Assembly (NCBI RefSeq): GCF_003946505.1
Contig: NZ_RHON01000005.1
Span: 62,001 to 126,000, forward strand
DNA length: 64,000 bases
Direction: 5' to 3'
Source of the DNA: Companilactobacillus mishanensis
GTDB lineage: Bacteria; Bacillota; Bacilli; Lactobacillales; Lactobacillaceae
Part shown: positions 55,249 to 64,000 of the stretch, in pieces
Position numbering within the stretch: the stretch's first letter is position 1
Layout: each line of letters begins with the position of its first letter
Notes under the pieces: generated by a model
What the model saw: the letters and a program-made list of their open reading frames with translations, nothing else
Database searches by the model: none
What the model was told of the DNA's origin: nothing
Position numbers and translations under genes: made by a program

Positions 55249-55992
55249 TTAGTAAAATACTTCTTTTAAATATAGTCCACTTGCGGGTGCTGTCCCTCTT
55301 GCTTCTTGCCTATCTTTTACTTCAAATAGTCTTAATAGATCATGCTCGTCACGACGTCCATTGCCAATTTCCAGCAACGTTGCCACTAGAATTCTAACCA
55401 TATTATATAGAAATCCGTTTCCAGTAAACTGAAAGACTAATTCGTTTTGATCAGCCCTATATTCAACTTTAGCATCATAAATCGTTCTAACTTTATCTTC
55501 TATAACGCCGCCAGAGGCTGCAAAGCTAGTAAAGTCATGAGTTCCAAGCAGGTCTTTGATTGCAACTTGTATCGGTTCAACTTTAAATGTATATGGATAA
55601 TGACCAGTATAAAAACGTTTGAACGGATCAGTATAGTGTCCACAGTCGACTCGATATTCATAGGTCTTCTTCTTAACACCAAATCTAGCGTGAAAGTTTT
55701 CGTCAACGATTTCTGATTGTTTGACGATCACATCTAACGGCATCAGTGAATTAACGGCTTTTAGCATATTTTCAGCTGGCATATTACCTGGATAGTCGAA
55801 ATGAATCACCTGACCAAATGCATGGACACCAGCATCGGTCCTTCCTGAACCAATAACATCCACATGCTGTCCCTTGGTCATCTTGGCCAGAGCTTTTTCT
55901 AAAACTCCCTGGACTGTGCGCAATTCATTTTGACGCTGGAAACCGTGAAATTTTGCACCATCATAGGCAATCGTTAGCTTATATCTAGTCAT
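55249..55992 (-). CDS. truA: tRNA pseudouridine(38-40) synthase TruA
   Basis: A 247-residue pseudouridine synthase. It starts [20 protein letters not shown]; the catalytic Asp is in [20 protein letters not shown], and the end is [14 protein letters not shown]. It follows ecfT with a TAATG overlap, the standard Firmicute arrangement. Confidence 0.96.
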   Translation of the reverse strand: MTRYKLTIAYDGAKFHGFQRQNELRTVQGVLEKALAKMTKGQHVDVIGSGRTDAGVHAFGQVIHFDYPGNMPAENMLKAVNSLMPLDVIVKQSEIVDENFHARFGVKKKTYEYRVDCGHYTDPFKRFYTGHYPYTFKVEPIQVAIKDLLGTHDFTSFAASGGVIEDKVRTIYDAKVEYRADQNELVFQFTGNGFLYNMVRILVATLLEIGNGRRDEHDLLRLFEVKDRQEARGTAPASGLYLKEVFY

Positions 55993-56792
55993 TATTTGTA
56001 ACTCCTCAAGAAGAGTAAAACGACAGTTATGGCAATCATAACAACGACTGTAATGTTATCTCGTTTTGACCAGTGCAAAATCCGATACTTTGTTCTACCT
56101 TCTCCATCCTTATATCCACGAGATTCCATCGCAATTGCTAAATCATATGCGATCGAAAAACTACTAACAAATAAAGGAATTAAAATAGGTACGAATGACT
56201 TGATTCGCTTTATCAAACCACCTTCACCAAAGTCAACACCACGGGCACGTTGTGCATCCATAATTTTGATGGTTTCATCTATCAACAACGGCACAAATCT
56301 TAATGCAATCGACAACATTAAAGCTACTTGTGATACTGGAAATTTGATCACGCGAAGTGGTTTTAAAATACTCTCGATCGAATCGGAAATTTCGATAGGT
56401 GTCGTTGTTAATGTTAGCAAGGTCGATATAAAAATAATCAGAATAAATCTGATAAAAATATAACCGGCAATTACCAAACCTTCCTTTGACAGCGAAAGAA
56501 ACGCCCAGTGCCATATTGGATGATTACTTGGTGTAAAGAACGCTTGCAGCATAACTGTAAACAGAATCAACCACAGCATCGGTCGCAAACCTTTTATGAA
56601 GAAACTAATGCTAACTTTTGAAATATAGACAGCAAAGAAAACAAATAGCAGTAAAAAGGCATACGAAACTAGGTTATTTGCTAAAAATACAATCCCAATA
56701 AAATAGAATGTTATAAGAAATTTACCACGTGGATCAAGTCTATAAATAAGCGAATCTCCGGGTAAATATCGTCCCAATATTAATTTATTCAT
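55992..56792 (-). CDS. ecfT: ECF transporter transmembrane protein EcfT
   Basis: A 266-residue membrane subunit coupling ATP hydrolysis to S-component toppling. About five helices are visible, and the two coupling Ala-Arg-Gly motifs are [14 protein letters not shown] and [13 protein letters not shown]. It forms the shared module with EcfA1 and EcfA2 for vitamins such as folate. Confidence 0.95.
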   Translation of the reverse strand: MNKLILGRYLPGDSLIYRLDPRGKFLITFYFIGIVFLANNLVSYAFLLLFVFFAVYISKVSISFFIKGLRPMLWLILFTVMLQAFFTPSNHPIWHWAFLSLSKEGLVIAGYIFIRFILIIFISTLLTLTTTPIEISDSIESILKPLRVIKFPVSQVALMLSIALRFVPLLIDETIKIMDAQRARGVDFGEGGLIKRIKSFVPILIPLFVSSFSIAYDLAIAMESRGYKDGEGRTKYRILHWSKRDNITVVVMIAITVVLLFLRSYK

Positions 56793-56796
56793 TTAA

Positions 56797-57651
56797 TTAT
56801 TCACCATGGATCTGTTGTTTTATTTCAGCTGTCAATTCATTGATAGTGATTGGAAGGCTCTCGAACTTAAAGTTTTTCTTAGCTAATTTTTGGGCAAATA
56901 CAGCACTTTGGGGAAGACTGATCAGTTTCTTATCTAATAGGTCCTGATCATTGAAAATATCCTTAGGCGTGCCAACAGCTCTTAATCGACTGTCATGCAT
57001 CACCATCATCGTCTCTGCATAGTTTGCTACATCATCCATATTATGAGTGATCAAAATAATAGTTTTGCCATTTTGCTGTTGCTCCTTAAACAAATCCATT
57101 ATCTCTTTACGTCCTACGGGGTCTAATCCGGCCGTAGGCTCGTCTAAAATAATTGTTTCAGGATCACTTGCCAAAACTCCAGCAATCGCCACACGGCGCA
57201 TTTGACCACCTGACAAATCAAACGGAGATCTGTCAAGGTAGTCTTCACTCAATCCAACGACTTTTATCATCTTGTGTGCGGCTTCTCTGGCTTCTTCTTC
57301 TGGGATACCAAAATTCTTTGGTCCAAACATGATATCTTTTTCGACTGTATCTTCAAATAATTGGCTTTCGGGGAACTGAAAAACCATTCCAACTTGCTTA
57401 CGAAGTGGTTTTAAATTTTTGTTGTTAGTTTCCGGTGTAATCACCCTATCGCCAACTTTTATTTCACCACTAGTAGGTTTTAACAATGCGTTGATATGTC
57501 TAACTAATGTAGATTTACCACTACCAGTTTTACCAACGATTGCAGTAAAAGCCTTGTCTTCAATTTTACAAGAGACGTCAGCCAAACCCAATCCTGATAA
57601 AGGATTGTTAGATTCGTATGAGTGAGTTACATTTTTGAATTCAATTTGCAT
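56797..57651 (-). CDS. ecfA2: ECF transporter ATP-binding protein EcfA2
   Basis: A 284-residue ATPase. Walker A is VGKTGSGKST, the signature is LSGGQMRRVAIAGVL and Walker B is IILDEPTAGLDP. The C-terminal extension (AEIKQQIHGE) is typical of the second ECF ATPase. It overlaps ecfA1 by 25 nt. Confidence 0.95.
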   Translation of the reverse strand: MQIEFKNVTHSYESNNPLSGLGLADVSCKIEDKAFTAIVGKTGSGKSTLVRHINALLKPTSGEIKVGDRVITPETNNKNLKPLRKQVGMVFQFPESQLFEDTVEKDIMFGPKNFGIPEEEAREAAHKMIKVVGLSEDYLDRSPFDLSGGQMRRVAIAGVLASDPETIILDEPTAGLDPVGRKEIMDLFKEQQQNGKTIILITHNMDDVANYAETMMVMHDSRLRAVGTPKDIFNDQDLLDKKLISLPQSAVFAQKLAKKNFKFESLPITINELTAEIKQQIHGE

Positions 57652-58457
57652 AATTGATCTATTAGCCCTTCTTCGTTTACGTATCCTTCTTGACCTAGTT
57701 CATCTCTCAAACCATCTGCTACTAAACTAGTAAAGGGTTCTTCTAAACCATAATCAATCAACTTTGGTCCAAGGTCGTATATACCCTTTGGATCAGAATC
57801 TTTCACGATTTTACCTGACTTCAATACTATAATTCTATCAGAAAGTTGTGTCTCTTCAATATCGTGAGTAATAGAAAGTACGGTTAAAGATTGCTTTTTG
57901 CGTAAATTTTGAATTAAATCTAACACAGTACGGCGACCATCAGGGTCCAACATGCTCGTTGACTCATCCATGATAATAATTTTAGGCTCAATTGCTAAAA
58001 CACCGGCAATAGCTACACGTTGCTTTTGACCACCAGAAAGCGATTGGGGATCACGCTTTTTGTAATCCTGCATATCTACCATTTGGAGGGCGTGATCAAC
58101 TCTTTTGATCATGTCTTCACGCTGAACTCCCTGATTTTCTAATCCGAAAGCAACATCATCTTCGACAGTTGCCCCAACAAATTGATGATCAGGGTTTTGA
58201 AAGACAATACCAATATTTTTTCGTGCGTCCCAAATATTATCTTCATCAATTTTTACACCATCAATAAAGATATCACCTGAATCACAATCAATTAATCCAT
58301 CAATTAACTTAGTTAACGTTGTCTTACCACTCCCATTACGGCCAACAATAGATACCCACTCATTTTCTTGTATATCTAAACTTATATCATCAGTGGCATG
58401 TGTTTCAGCTTCTGGATATGTGTAAGTAACGTTTTTCATTGAAATAATATTTTTCAT
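57627..58457 (-). CDS. ecfA1: ECF transporter ATP-binding protein EcfA1
   Basis: A 276-residue ATPase. Walker A is VGRNGSGKTT, the signature is LSGGQKQRVAIAGVL and Walker B is IIIMDESTSMLDP. It is first in the ecfA1-ecfA2-ecfT-truA operon, right after a large branched terminator-like RNA. AAGGGGA precedes the ATG. Confidence 0.95.
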   Translation of the reverse strand: MKNIISMKNVTYTYPEAETHATDDISLDIQENEWVSIVGRNGSGKTTLTKLIDGLIDCDSGDIFIDGVKIDEDNIWDARKNIGIVFQNPDHQFVGATVEDDVAFGLENQGVQREDMIKRVDHALQMVDMQDYKKRDPQSLSGGQKQRVAIAGVLAIEPKIIIMDESTSMLDPDGRRTVLDLIQNLRKKQSLTVLSITHDIEETQLSDRIIVLKSGKIVKDSDPKGIYDLGPKLIDYGLEEPFTSLVADGLRDELGQEGYVNEEGLIDQLCKLNSKM

Positions 58458-58471
58458 TTGTTCCCCTTGAG

Positions 58472-58588
58472 TAAAAAAAAATCATTCGACAAATTAGTGT
58501 CCTTGTTTCCAAGGATCTCAGAGATAGACTTAGTTACAATGTAACCATCATCTTAACACTCACTAATTCATCAGAATGACTGATTTTT
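58472..58588 (-). terminator. Branched terminator/attenuator-like RNA between rplQ and ecfA1
   Basis: On the minus strand UCAUUC.GA..AAUUAGUG (right arm 58561-58580) pairs with CACUAAUU..UCGAAUGA (58481-58499), followed by nine U. The enclosed 60 nt fold into GUUACA/UGUAAC, AUCU/AGAU and UCCUUG-GAAA-CAAGGA hairpins. A simple terminator would not need these, so it may also regulate ecfA1, which starts 14 nt after the U-run. Confidence 0.7.
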
Positions 58589-58608
58589 TATTAATGAAAC
58601 TATTATTA

Positions 58609-58989
58609 TTAAACTAATTCAATAATAACCATTGGTGCAGCGTCACCACGACGTGGTGCAGTCTTCAAGATACGTGTGTATCCTCCGTTACGTTCTTTGT
58701 AACGTGGGGCAATATCACTGAATAACTTTTGAAGAGCTGATTGTACAACAACAGCATCATCGTCTTCTGTAATGTTAGCAACTTCGTTTCTAACGTATGC
58801 AGCAGCCATACGACGAGCGTGCAAATCACCACGTTTGCCTAAAGTTATCATCTTTTCAGTTGTACGACTGATTTCCTTAGCACGTGTTTGAGTTGTAACA
58901 ATACGTTCATTAATGATTAAATCAGTAGTTAAGTCACGTAACATTGCTTTTCTTTGAGAACTTGTGCGTCCTAATTTACGGTAGCCCAT
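58609..58989 (-). CDS. rplQ: 50S ribosomal protein L17
   Basis: A 126-residue protein, [20 protein letters not shown] at the start and [23 protein letters not shown] at the end, of standard length. Last gene of the alpha operon, followed by a branched terminator. Confidence 0.98.
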   Translation of the reverse strand: MGYRKLGRTSSQRKAMLRDLTTDLIINERIVTTQTRAKEISRTTEKMITLGKRGDLHARRMAAAYVRNEVANITEDDDAVVVQSALQKLFSDIAPRYKERNGGYTRILKTAPRRGDAAPMVIIELV

Positions 58990-59019
58990 GTGTTTACCTC
59001 CTGTTTGAATTTGATATTA

Positions 59020-59961
59020 TTAATCTTCTTGCTTTAATGATAATCCAAGATCAGAGAGCTTTTCTTTAACCTCAACAAGTGATTTGCGTCCAAGATTACG
59101 AACACGCATCATATCTGCTTCAGATTTTTCAGTTAGCTCTTGCACTGTATTGATACCAGCACGCTTCAAACAATTGTATGAACGAACAGACAAGTCTAGT
59201 TCTTCAATAGTCATTTCAAGCTTCTTCTCTTTTTGTGTTTCTTCTTTTTCAATCATCATGTCGGCACTTTTAGCTTCTTCGGTAAGATTTACAAAACTTG
59301 TTAAATGTTCTGTAAGGATCTTAGCAGACAAACTAATAGCTTCTCTAGGACCGATTGAACCGTTAGTCCAGATATCGATTGTCAATTTATCGAAGTCGTT
59401 TCTTTTACCCACACGAGTATTTTCAACTTGATAGTTAACTTTTTCCACTGGAGTGAAAATTGAGTCAACTGGTAAAACGCCAATAGGTGTTTCATCGGTT
59501 TTATTTTGTTCTGCAGGAGTATATCCACGACCATTTTTAATTGTCATTTGCATATGGAAATGTCCACCATCAGCAACAGTACAAATATGTTGTTCAGGAT
59601 CCAATATTTCCAAATCATCATCTGCTTTAATGTCTTTAGCTGTAACAGTTGCAGGACCAACAATGTCGATTTCTGCTTTTAAACTGCCTTCTTCAGCATA
59701 TGACTTTAGAGAAAGTTTCTTAATGTTTAACACAATTTGTGTAACATCTTCGATAACACCCTCTACAGCTGAGAATTCATGCAATACACCATCTATTTGA
59801 ATATCAGATACCGCTGTACCAGGTAATGATGCCAATAGAACTCTACGAAGAGAGTTTCCTAAGGTTGTACCATATCCTCTTTCAAGCGGTTCGATAATAT
59901 ATTTACCATGATCATTACTTTCTTCAACAGGCGTAATGGTTGGCTTTTCAAATTCGATCAT
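59020..59961 (-). CDS. rpoA: DNA-directed RNA polymerase subunit alpha
   Basis: A 313-residue subunit with the N-terminal assembly domain ([20 protein letters not shown]) and the C-terminal DNA- and activator-binding domain ([35 protein letters not shown]). Conserved length. GGGGA precedes the ATG. Confidence 0.98.
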   Translation of the reverse strand: MIEFEKPTITPVEESNDHGKYIIEPLERGYGTTLGNSLRRVLLASLPGTAVSDIQIDGVLHEFSAVEGVIEDVTQIVLNIKKLSLKSYAEEGSLKAEIDIVGPATVTAKDIKADDDLEILDPEQHICTVADGGHFHMQMTIKNGRGYTPAEQNKTDETPIGVLPVDSIFTPVEKVNYQVENTRVGKRNDFDKLTIDIWTNGSIGPREAISLSAKILTEHLTSFVNLTEEAKSADMMIEKEETQKEKKLEMTIEELDLSVRSYNCLKRAGINTVQELTEKSEADMMRVRNLGRKSLVEVKEKLSDLGLSLKQED

Positions 59962-60024
59962 TCGGTTAGTTCCCCTTTCAAAACGAAATGTGTGTAGCTT
60001 AGTTCATATGGGTATAAAACCATT

Positions 60025-60411
60025 CTATACACGACGACGCTTTGGAGGACGTGAGCCATTATGTGGTACTGGTGTGACGTCGCGAATTGCAGTAATTTCC
60101 AAACCTGTGGCTTGTAATGAACGAATTGCGGCTTCACGACCTGAACCAGGTCCTTTGACAGCTACTTCAACTGTTTTCATACCATGTTCCATTGATTCTT
60201 TAGCAGCTGCTTCTCCAGCCATTTGTGCAGCAAATGGTGTTGACTTACGGCTTCCCTTGAATCCAAGTGCACCAGCTGATGACCATGAAACGGCATTTCC
60301 GTTAACATCAGTAATCATAACTAGTGTGTTATTGAAAGTAGAGTGGATATGTGCAACTCCAGCTTCAATATGCTTCTTAGTACGGCGTTTGCGACCTTTG
60401 TTTTGTGCCAT
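60025..60411 (-). CDS. rpsK: 30S ribosomal protein S11
   Basis: A 128-residue protein with [18 protein letters not shown] and the C-terminal [17 protein letters not shown], both conserved. It lies between rpsM and rpoA as usual. Confidence 0.98.
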   Translation of the reverse strand: MAQNKGRKRRTKKHIEAGVAHIHSTFNNTLVMITDVNGNAVSWSSAGALGFKGSRKSTPFAAQMAGEAAAKESMEHGMKTVEVAVKGPGSGREAAIRSLQATGLEITAIRDVTPVPHNGSRPPKRRRV

Positions 60412-60429
60412 GAATTAACCTCCTATTCT

Positions 60430-60795
60430 CTACTTCTTCTTACCGGCAATAGAAACTTTCTTGCCTTTACGAGTTCTTGCATTATTCTTTGTGTTTTGTC
60501 CTCTAACGGGCAATCCACGTCTGTGTCTCATACCACGGTATGATCCAATTTCTTGGAGTCTCTTAATGTTCATACTTACTTCACGACGCAAGTCACCTTC
60601 GACACGGACCTTATCGATCTCTGTACGAATTTTGTCTTCTTGGTCAGGAGTTAAATCTCTAGTACGAACGTCTTCAGAAACGTCAGCGTTCTTAAGCACT
60701 TTTTGTGCAGTTGTATTACCGATACCAAAAATGTATGTAAGGGCAATAACAATTCTCTTATCACGAGGTAAATCTACACCTGCTATACGAGCCAT
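60430..60795 (-). CDS. rpsM: 30S ribosomal protein S13
   Basis: A 121-residue protein with [20 protein letters not shown], the helix-two-turn-helix region ([11 protein letters not shown]) and the basic C-terminus [20 protein letters not shown]. Conserved length and position. Confidence 0.98.
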   Translation of the reverse strand: MARIAGVDLPRDKRIVIALTYIFGIGNTTAQKVLKNADVSEDVRTRDLTPDQEDKIRTEIDKVRVEGDLRREVSMNIKRLQEIGSYRGMRHRRGLPVRGQNTKNNARTRKGKKVSIAGKKK

Positions 60796-60818
60796 TAATT
60801 AGCACCTCCTATTTTAAA

Positions 60819-60935
60819 TTATCCTTGTCTTTGTTTGTGTTTTGGATCTGCAGAGCAAATAACCATAACGCGTCCGCGTCTCTTAATTACTTTACAGTGT
60901 TCACACATAGGTTTAACGGATGGTCTTACTTTCAT
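60819..60935 (-). CDS. rpmJ: 50S ribosomal protein L36
   Basis: A 38-residue zinc ribbon protein, [20 protein letters not shown] to KHKQRQG, with Cys11, Cys14, Cys27 and His33 as metal ligands. GGAGG precedes the ATG. It lies between infA and rpsM as in most bacteria. Confidence 0.97.
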   Translation of the reverse strand: MKVRPSVKPMCEHCKVIKRRGRVMVICSADPKHKQRQG

Positions 60936-60967
60936 ATTGTGGAACCTCCATTCCATTAAAATACTTT

Positions 60968-61186
60968 TTATCTATATCTATATGTAATTCTTCCCTTGGT
61001 TAAATCATAAGGTGACAATTCAACAGTGACCTTATCGCCGGGTAAAATTCTAATGTAGTGCATACGGATTTTACCTGACACATGAGCTAAAACTGTAGCT
61101 CCGTTTTCAAGCTTCACCTTAAACATTGCATTAGGCAATGTTTCTGATATTGTACCTTCTACTTCAATGACATCATCTTTTGCCAA
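60968..61186 (-). CDS. infA: Translation initiation factor IF-1
   Basis: A 72-residue OB-fold protein ([20 protein letters not shown] to GRITYRYR). The start is TTG at 61184-61186 with GGAGG upstream, giving exactly family length; a longer frame would read the leader. Confidence 0.97.
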   Translation of the reverse strand: MAKDDVIEVEGTISETLPNAMFKVKLENGATVLAHVSGKIRMHYIRILPGDKVTVELSPYDLTKGRITYRYR

Positions 61187-61289
61187 AGATATTAACCTCC
61201 AATGATCATAGGGATAAAATTCATTTGCATATACCGCAAAATTATACAATAATTTTACGGCAATGTAAACAAACCAAAGCTAAATAGTT

Positions 61290-61943
61290 CTACAAGTTTT
61301 GTAAAACTTCTTTAACTTCTTTATATACAACATCGATATCCTGCTCACCATTGATCTTATGAAGCAAGTTTAGCTTGCTGTAAAAATCAATAATAGGAGT
61401 ATTCTTTTCGATGTTAACTTTTAATCTGTTCTTAACTGTCTCAGGCTTGTCATCGTCACGCTGGTAAAAATCATGTTTACCACAGACGTCACAAGTACCT
61501 TCGACCTTTGTTGGATTGTAGATTTTGTGGTAAGTTGCTCCACAATTTGAGCAAATATATCTTCCAGATAAACGTCCAACAAGAGCTTCTGGTTTAACAT
61601 CAATTAAGATGACACCATCGATCGGCTTGTTTACATTCTTTGCAATTGTCTGTAAAGCGTTAGCCTGTTCGATAGTTCTTGGAAATCCATCTAGCATATA
61701 TCCACTTTTTTGAACGTCATCTTTAGCTAAACGTTCTTCAACGATTGCTTCAGTAACGTCATCGGGAACTAGCTCACCCTTATCCATAAATCCCTTGGCT
61801 TTTAGACCAACTTCAGTCTCATCAGCCATAGCTTGTCTAAACATATCGCCAGTTGAAATATGGATAACATTAAAATCTTCAACAATTTTTTCAGCTTGTG
61901 TACCTTTACCAGCACCAGGCAATCCCATCAAAACAATGTTCAT
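61290..61943 (-). CDS. adk: Adenylate kinase
   Basis: A 217-residue kinase with the P-loop [13 protein letters not shown] and the zinc-binding lid ([14 protein letters not shown]) of Gram-positive enzymes. [13 protein letters not shown] is the AMP motif. The ATG at 61941-61943 with GGGAG is chosen; it lies 24 nt after secY. Confidence 0.97.
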   Translation of the reverse strand: MNIVLMGLPGAGKGTQAEKIVEDFNVIHISTGDMFRQAMADETEVGLKAKGFMDKGELVPDDVTEAIVEERLAKDDVQKSGYMLDGFPRTIEQANALQTIAKNVNKPIDGVILIDVKPEALVGRLSGRYICSNCGATYHKIYNPTKVEGTCDVCGKHDFYQRDDDKPETVKNRLKVNIEKNTPIIDFYSKLNLLHKINGEQDIDVVYKEVKEVLQNL

Positions 61944-61966
61944 TATTACATCTCCCAACAATTATC

Positions 61967-63262
61967 TTATCTAATAAACCCAACGTATTCACGTTTCATC
62001 AATAGACCTCTAAGTTGACGATCCATTTCTAGTGTAACACCAACGATGATAAGTAAACTTGTACCACCTAATCCGATGGATTGAGGTAGGTTGAATATAT
62101 TTGCTGCAAGCAATGGTAGCAATGAAACTAAACCTAAGAATATTGAACCAACTGTAGATAATCTAAGAAGGACACCATTCATAAATTTAATTGTCTCATT
62201 TCCTGGCCAAACAGCTGGGATATAAGCACCTTGCTTTTGTAGATTTTCTGATAATTTTTCAGGATTTACTTGAACGAATGCATAGAAGAATGTGAATAAC
62301 ACAATCAACAATGTATAAAGTAATGATCCTGTAACAGTTTGCATACTGAATATTTCAGATAGAACTTGATACCAGCCATCTCCACTGTGATTTGCTTGGA
62401 ACGCCATCAAAATAGTTTGAGGTGTAACAATAAATGAACTTGCGAAGATAACAGGGATAACACCAGCAACGTTAACCTTTAGTGGCAAGAAACTTTCGCT
62501 TCCGCTACCTGCGGCACGTCTTGTATATTGAATTGGAATACGTCTGTTAGCTTGTTGAACGTATGTAACAAATTGTACAACGATCAGAATAATGATTACT
62601 AATCCAACGATAAATCCAATGTTCTTTGCGAGATCTGCGGCATCGGCATTGCTAATATAATCACGGTAAATTTCATAAATACCAGAAGGCATTCTAGCAA
62701 CAATACCAGCGAAGATAATAACAGAAACACCATTACCTAGACCTTTATCAGTGATTTGTTCACCAATCCAGGTAAGTAACATTGTACCACCTGTCAAAAT
62801 AACACCAATTGTTATGAAGGCTTGAATGTTTGGTGTTTTAACCAAACCTAAACCACTAAGTGTATTGAAACCGGCTGTTATACCGATTGATTGTACGAAG
62901 CCTAAAACAATCGTCAAATATCTAGTTACTTGATTTAGTTTTCTACGACCTACTTCACCTTGTTTACTCCACTCAACAAACTTAGGAACAATATCCATTT
63001 GGAGTAATTGAACCACGATTTGTGCAGTGATGAAAGGTGATACACCCATTGAGAAGATGGAATAATTTGATAAACCACCACCAGTAACGGTATCAAGCAA
63101 TGGTACAAGACCAGAAGAACTGACCTTATCCATAGCTGCGGCGTTAACGCCAGGTACTGTTATCTGTGAACCCAATCTATAAATAACAAGTAACATTAAG
63201 GTAAAGAATATCTTTTGACGGATCTCTTTAACCTTTAGAGCATCTCTGATAGTTCTAAACAT
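61967..63262 (-). CDS. secY: Preprotein translocase subunit SecY
   Basis: A 431-residue ten-helix channel protein. GSQITVPGVNAAAMD follows the first helix, SNYSIFSMGVSPFITAQIVVQLL marks helix 2, and RRIPIQYTRR and the C-terminal REYVGFIR are conserved. It works with SecE (12232-12417). It starts within the end of rplO (TAATG overlap). Confidence 0.98.
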   Translation of the reverse strand: MFRTIRDALKVKEIRQKIFFTLMLLVIYRLGSQITVPGVNAAAMDKVSSSGLVPLLDTVTGGGLSNYSIFSMGVSPFITAQIVVQLLQMDIVPKFVEWSKQGEVGRRKLNQVTRYLTIVLGFVQSIGITAGFNTLSGLGLVKTPNIQAFITIGVILTGGTMLLTWIGEQITDKGLGNGVSVIIFAGIVARMPSGIYEIYRDYISNADAADLAKNIGFIVGLVIIILIVVQFVTYVQQANRRIPIQYTRRAAGSGSESFLPLKVNVAGVIPVIFASSFIVTPQTILMAFQANHSGDGWYQVLSEIFSMQTVTGSLLYTLLIVLFTFFYAFVQVNPEKLSENLQKQGAYIPAVWPGNETIKFMNGVLLRLSTVGSIFLGLVSLLPLLAANIFNLPQSIGLGGTSLLIIVGVTLEMDRQLRGLLMKREYVGFIR

Positions 63263-63702
63263 TAGATCACCTCGACTGAGCCACCAGCAGCTTCAATTGC
63301 CTTAGTAGCAGCGTCAGAGCTTTTAGCAACTTTAACAGTTAACTTAGCTTTTACTTCTCCGTTAGCAAGTAATTTAACACCGTCAAATTCTTTCTTAACG
63401 ATTCCTGCTTCCTTCAAAGTTTGAAGATTTACTTCAGCACCATCGCTGAACTTGTTCAAGTCTTTAAGGTTAACAACTGCATATTCTTTGCGGTTGATAT
63501 TCTTAAATCCACGTTTTGGCATACGACGGAATAAAGGCATTTGTCCACCTTCAAAACCGATACGTGTCTTACCACCTGATCTAGCTAATTGACCTTTTTG
63601 TCCACGACCAGCAGTCTTACCAGTACCACTTGAAGTACCACGACCCAAACGTTTTCTAGAATGTCTTGAACCTTCACTAGGTTTAAGTTCATGTAGTTCC
63701 AT
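63262..63702 (-). CDS. rplO: 50S ribosomal protein L15
   Basis: A 146-residue protein with [20 protein letters not shown] and [19 protein letters not shown]. Length is normal. It lies between rpmD and secY. Confidence 0.98.
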   Translation of the reverse strand: MELHELKPSEGSRHSRKRLGRGTSSGTGKTAGRGQKGQLARSGGKTRIGFEGGQMPLFRRMPKRGFKNINRKEYAVVNLKDLNKFSDGAEVNLQTLKEAGIVKKEFDGVKLLANGEVKAKLTVKVAKSSDAATKAIEAAGGSVEVI

Positions 63703-63731
63703 TCTTGCACCTCCTAATCTTTGAATATTTA

Positions 63732-63917
63732 TTAATCTTTAACTTCTTCAACGCTAACTAAATGAGCGATTTTCAATACAGCACCACGAATTGCGGGATC
63801 ATCCGGCTTAACAACTGAACTATTAACTCTAGCGAGTCCTAGTTCTTTAACAATTTTGCGTTGAGCAGGAAGGCGGTGAGCTGCACTTCTAGTAAGAGTA
63901 ATCTTAAGTTTAGCCAT
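63732..63917 (-). CDS. rpmD: 50S ribosomal protein L30
   Basis: A 61-residue protein, [20 protein letters not shown] with [21 protein letters not shown], standard length, between rpsE and rplO. Confidence 0.97.
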   Translation of the reverse strand: MAKLKITLTRSAAHRLPAQRKIVKELGLARVNSSVVKPDDPAIRGAVLKIAHLVSVEEVKD

Positions 63918-63934
63918 TATTACACACCTTTCTT

Positions 63935-64000
63935 CTAGTTAAGCAAGTTTTGAGCTGAAATTCCACGCATTTCAGAAACACTTTCAGCTGTCTTGATTTC
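63935..64000 (-). CDS. rpsE: 30S ribosomal protein S5, C-terminal end (cut by window edge)
   Basis: Only the last 21 codons and a TAG stop are present ([21 protein letters not shown]). Sequence and position upstream of rpmD identify it as S5. Confidence 0.85.
   Translation of the reverse strand, partial: EIKTAESVSEMRGISAQNLLN

Noticed and set aside
1-64000. CRISPR arrays, tRNA, rRNA, prophage
   Set aside because: Reading both strands I saw no regularly spaced repeats, no cloverleaf with a CCA end and no phage genes.

Overview
The window looks like chromosome from a low-GC lactic acid bacterium of the family Lactobacillaceae. The Lactobacillus-type peptidases PepC, PepX and PepO, the paired ECF ATPases and the gene order all fit, and the Companilactobacillus group is my best guess. 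It is an ordinary housekeeping backbone with accessory genes in the middle. I see no tRNA, rRNA, CRISPR array, insertion sequence or prophage.

Left block (1-20653, all on the minus strand). It starts with the first 38 codons of an ECF substrate-binding gene (folT-like) behind a tetrahydrofolate riboswitch. Then, in transcription order, comes the conserved replication/repair block tadA, SRP RNA (ffs), dnaX, ebfC, recR, yaaL, tmk, darA, holB, yabA, rsmI and an acyl-ACP thioesterase. Upstream of it lie the rplJ-rplL operon with its L10 leader, rplK-rplA with two probable L1 operators, nusG, secE, rpmG and sigH, then rlmB, mrnC, cysS, gltX, a PIN/TRAM membrane protein, radA and dut.

Middle block (20795-54098, mixed strands, accessory). 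It carries rpiA, pepC, pepX, the potassium transporter kup, an aspA/Lrp divergent pair, a phosphoglycerate mutase, a CDF metal exporter, an LTA-synthase-family enzyme, a secreted M13 peptidase, a glucose/GlcNAc PTS permease, an amino-acid permease and a DegV protein. A complete 2-aminoethylphosphonate uptake and cleavage operon (phnD-phnC-phnE-phnE-phnX-phnW) follows. Its promoter region has 11-bp-spaced TTTACA-type repeats typical of PhoP binding, so the operon is probably a phosphate-starvation system. The block ends with a quinone oxidoreductase, an SRAP protein and a metallophosphoesterase.

Right block (54213-64000, minus strand). It holds rplM-rpsI with a probable L13 leader, then ecfA1-ecfA2-ecfT-truA. 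The end of the spc/alpha ribosomal operon follows, running in transcription order from rpsE (partial) through rpmD, rplO, secY, adk, infA, rpmJ, rpsM, rpsK and rpoA to rplQ. The ECF energising module at the right end would power substrate-binding proteins such as the folT-like one at the left end.

The most unusual content is non-coding. Two large multi-helix inverted-repeat elements (29961-30154 and 30326-30475) lie side by side, and a branched terminator-like RNA sits between rplQ and ecfA1. In addition, three separate genes (an Lrp regulator, an NADPH-dependent FMN reductase and a small orphan gene) are each interrupted by exactly one in-frame TAA.
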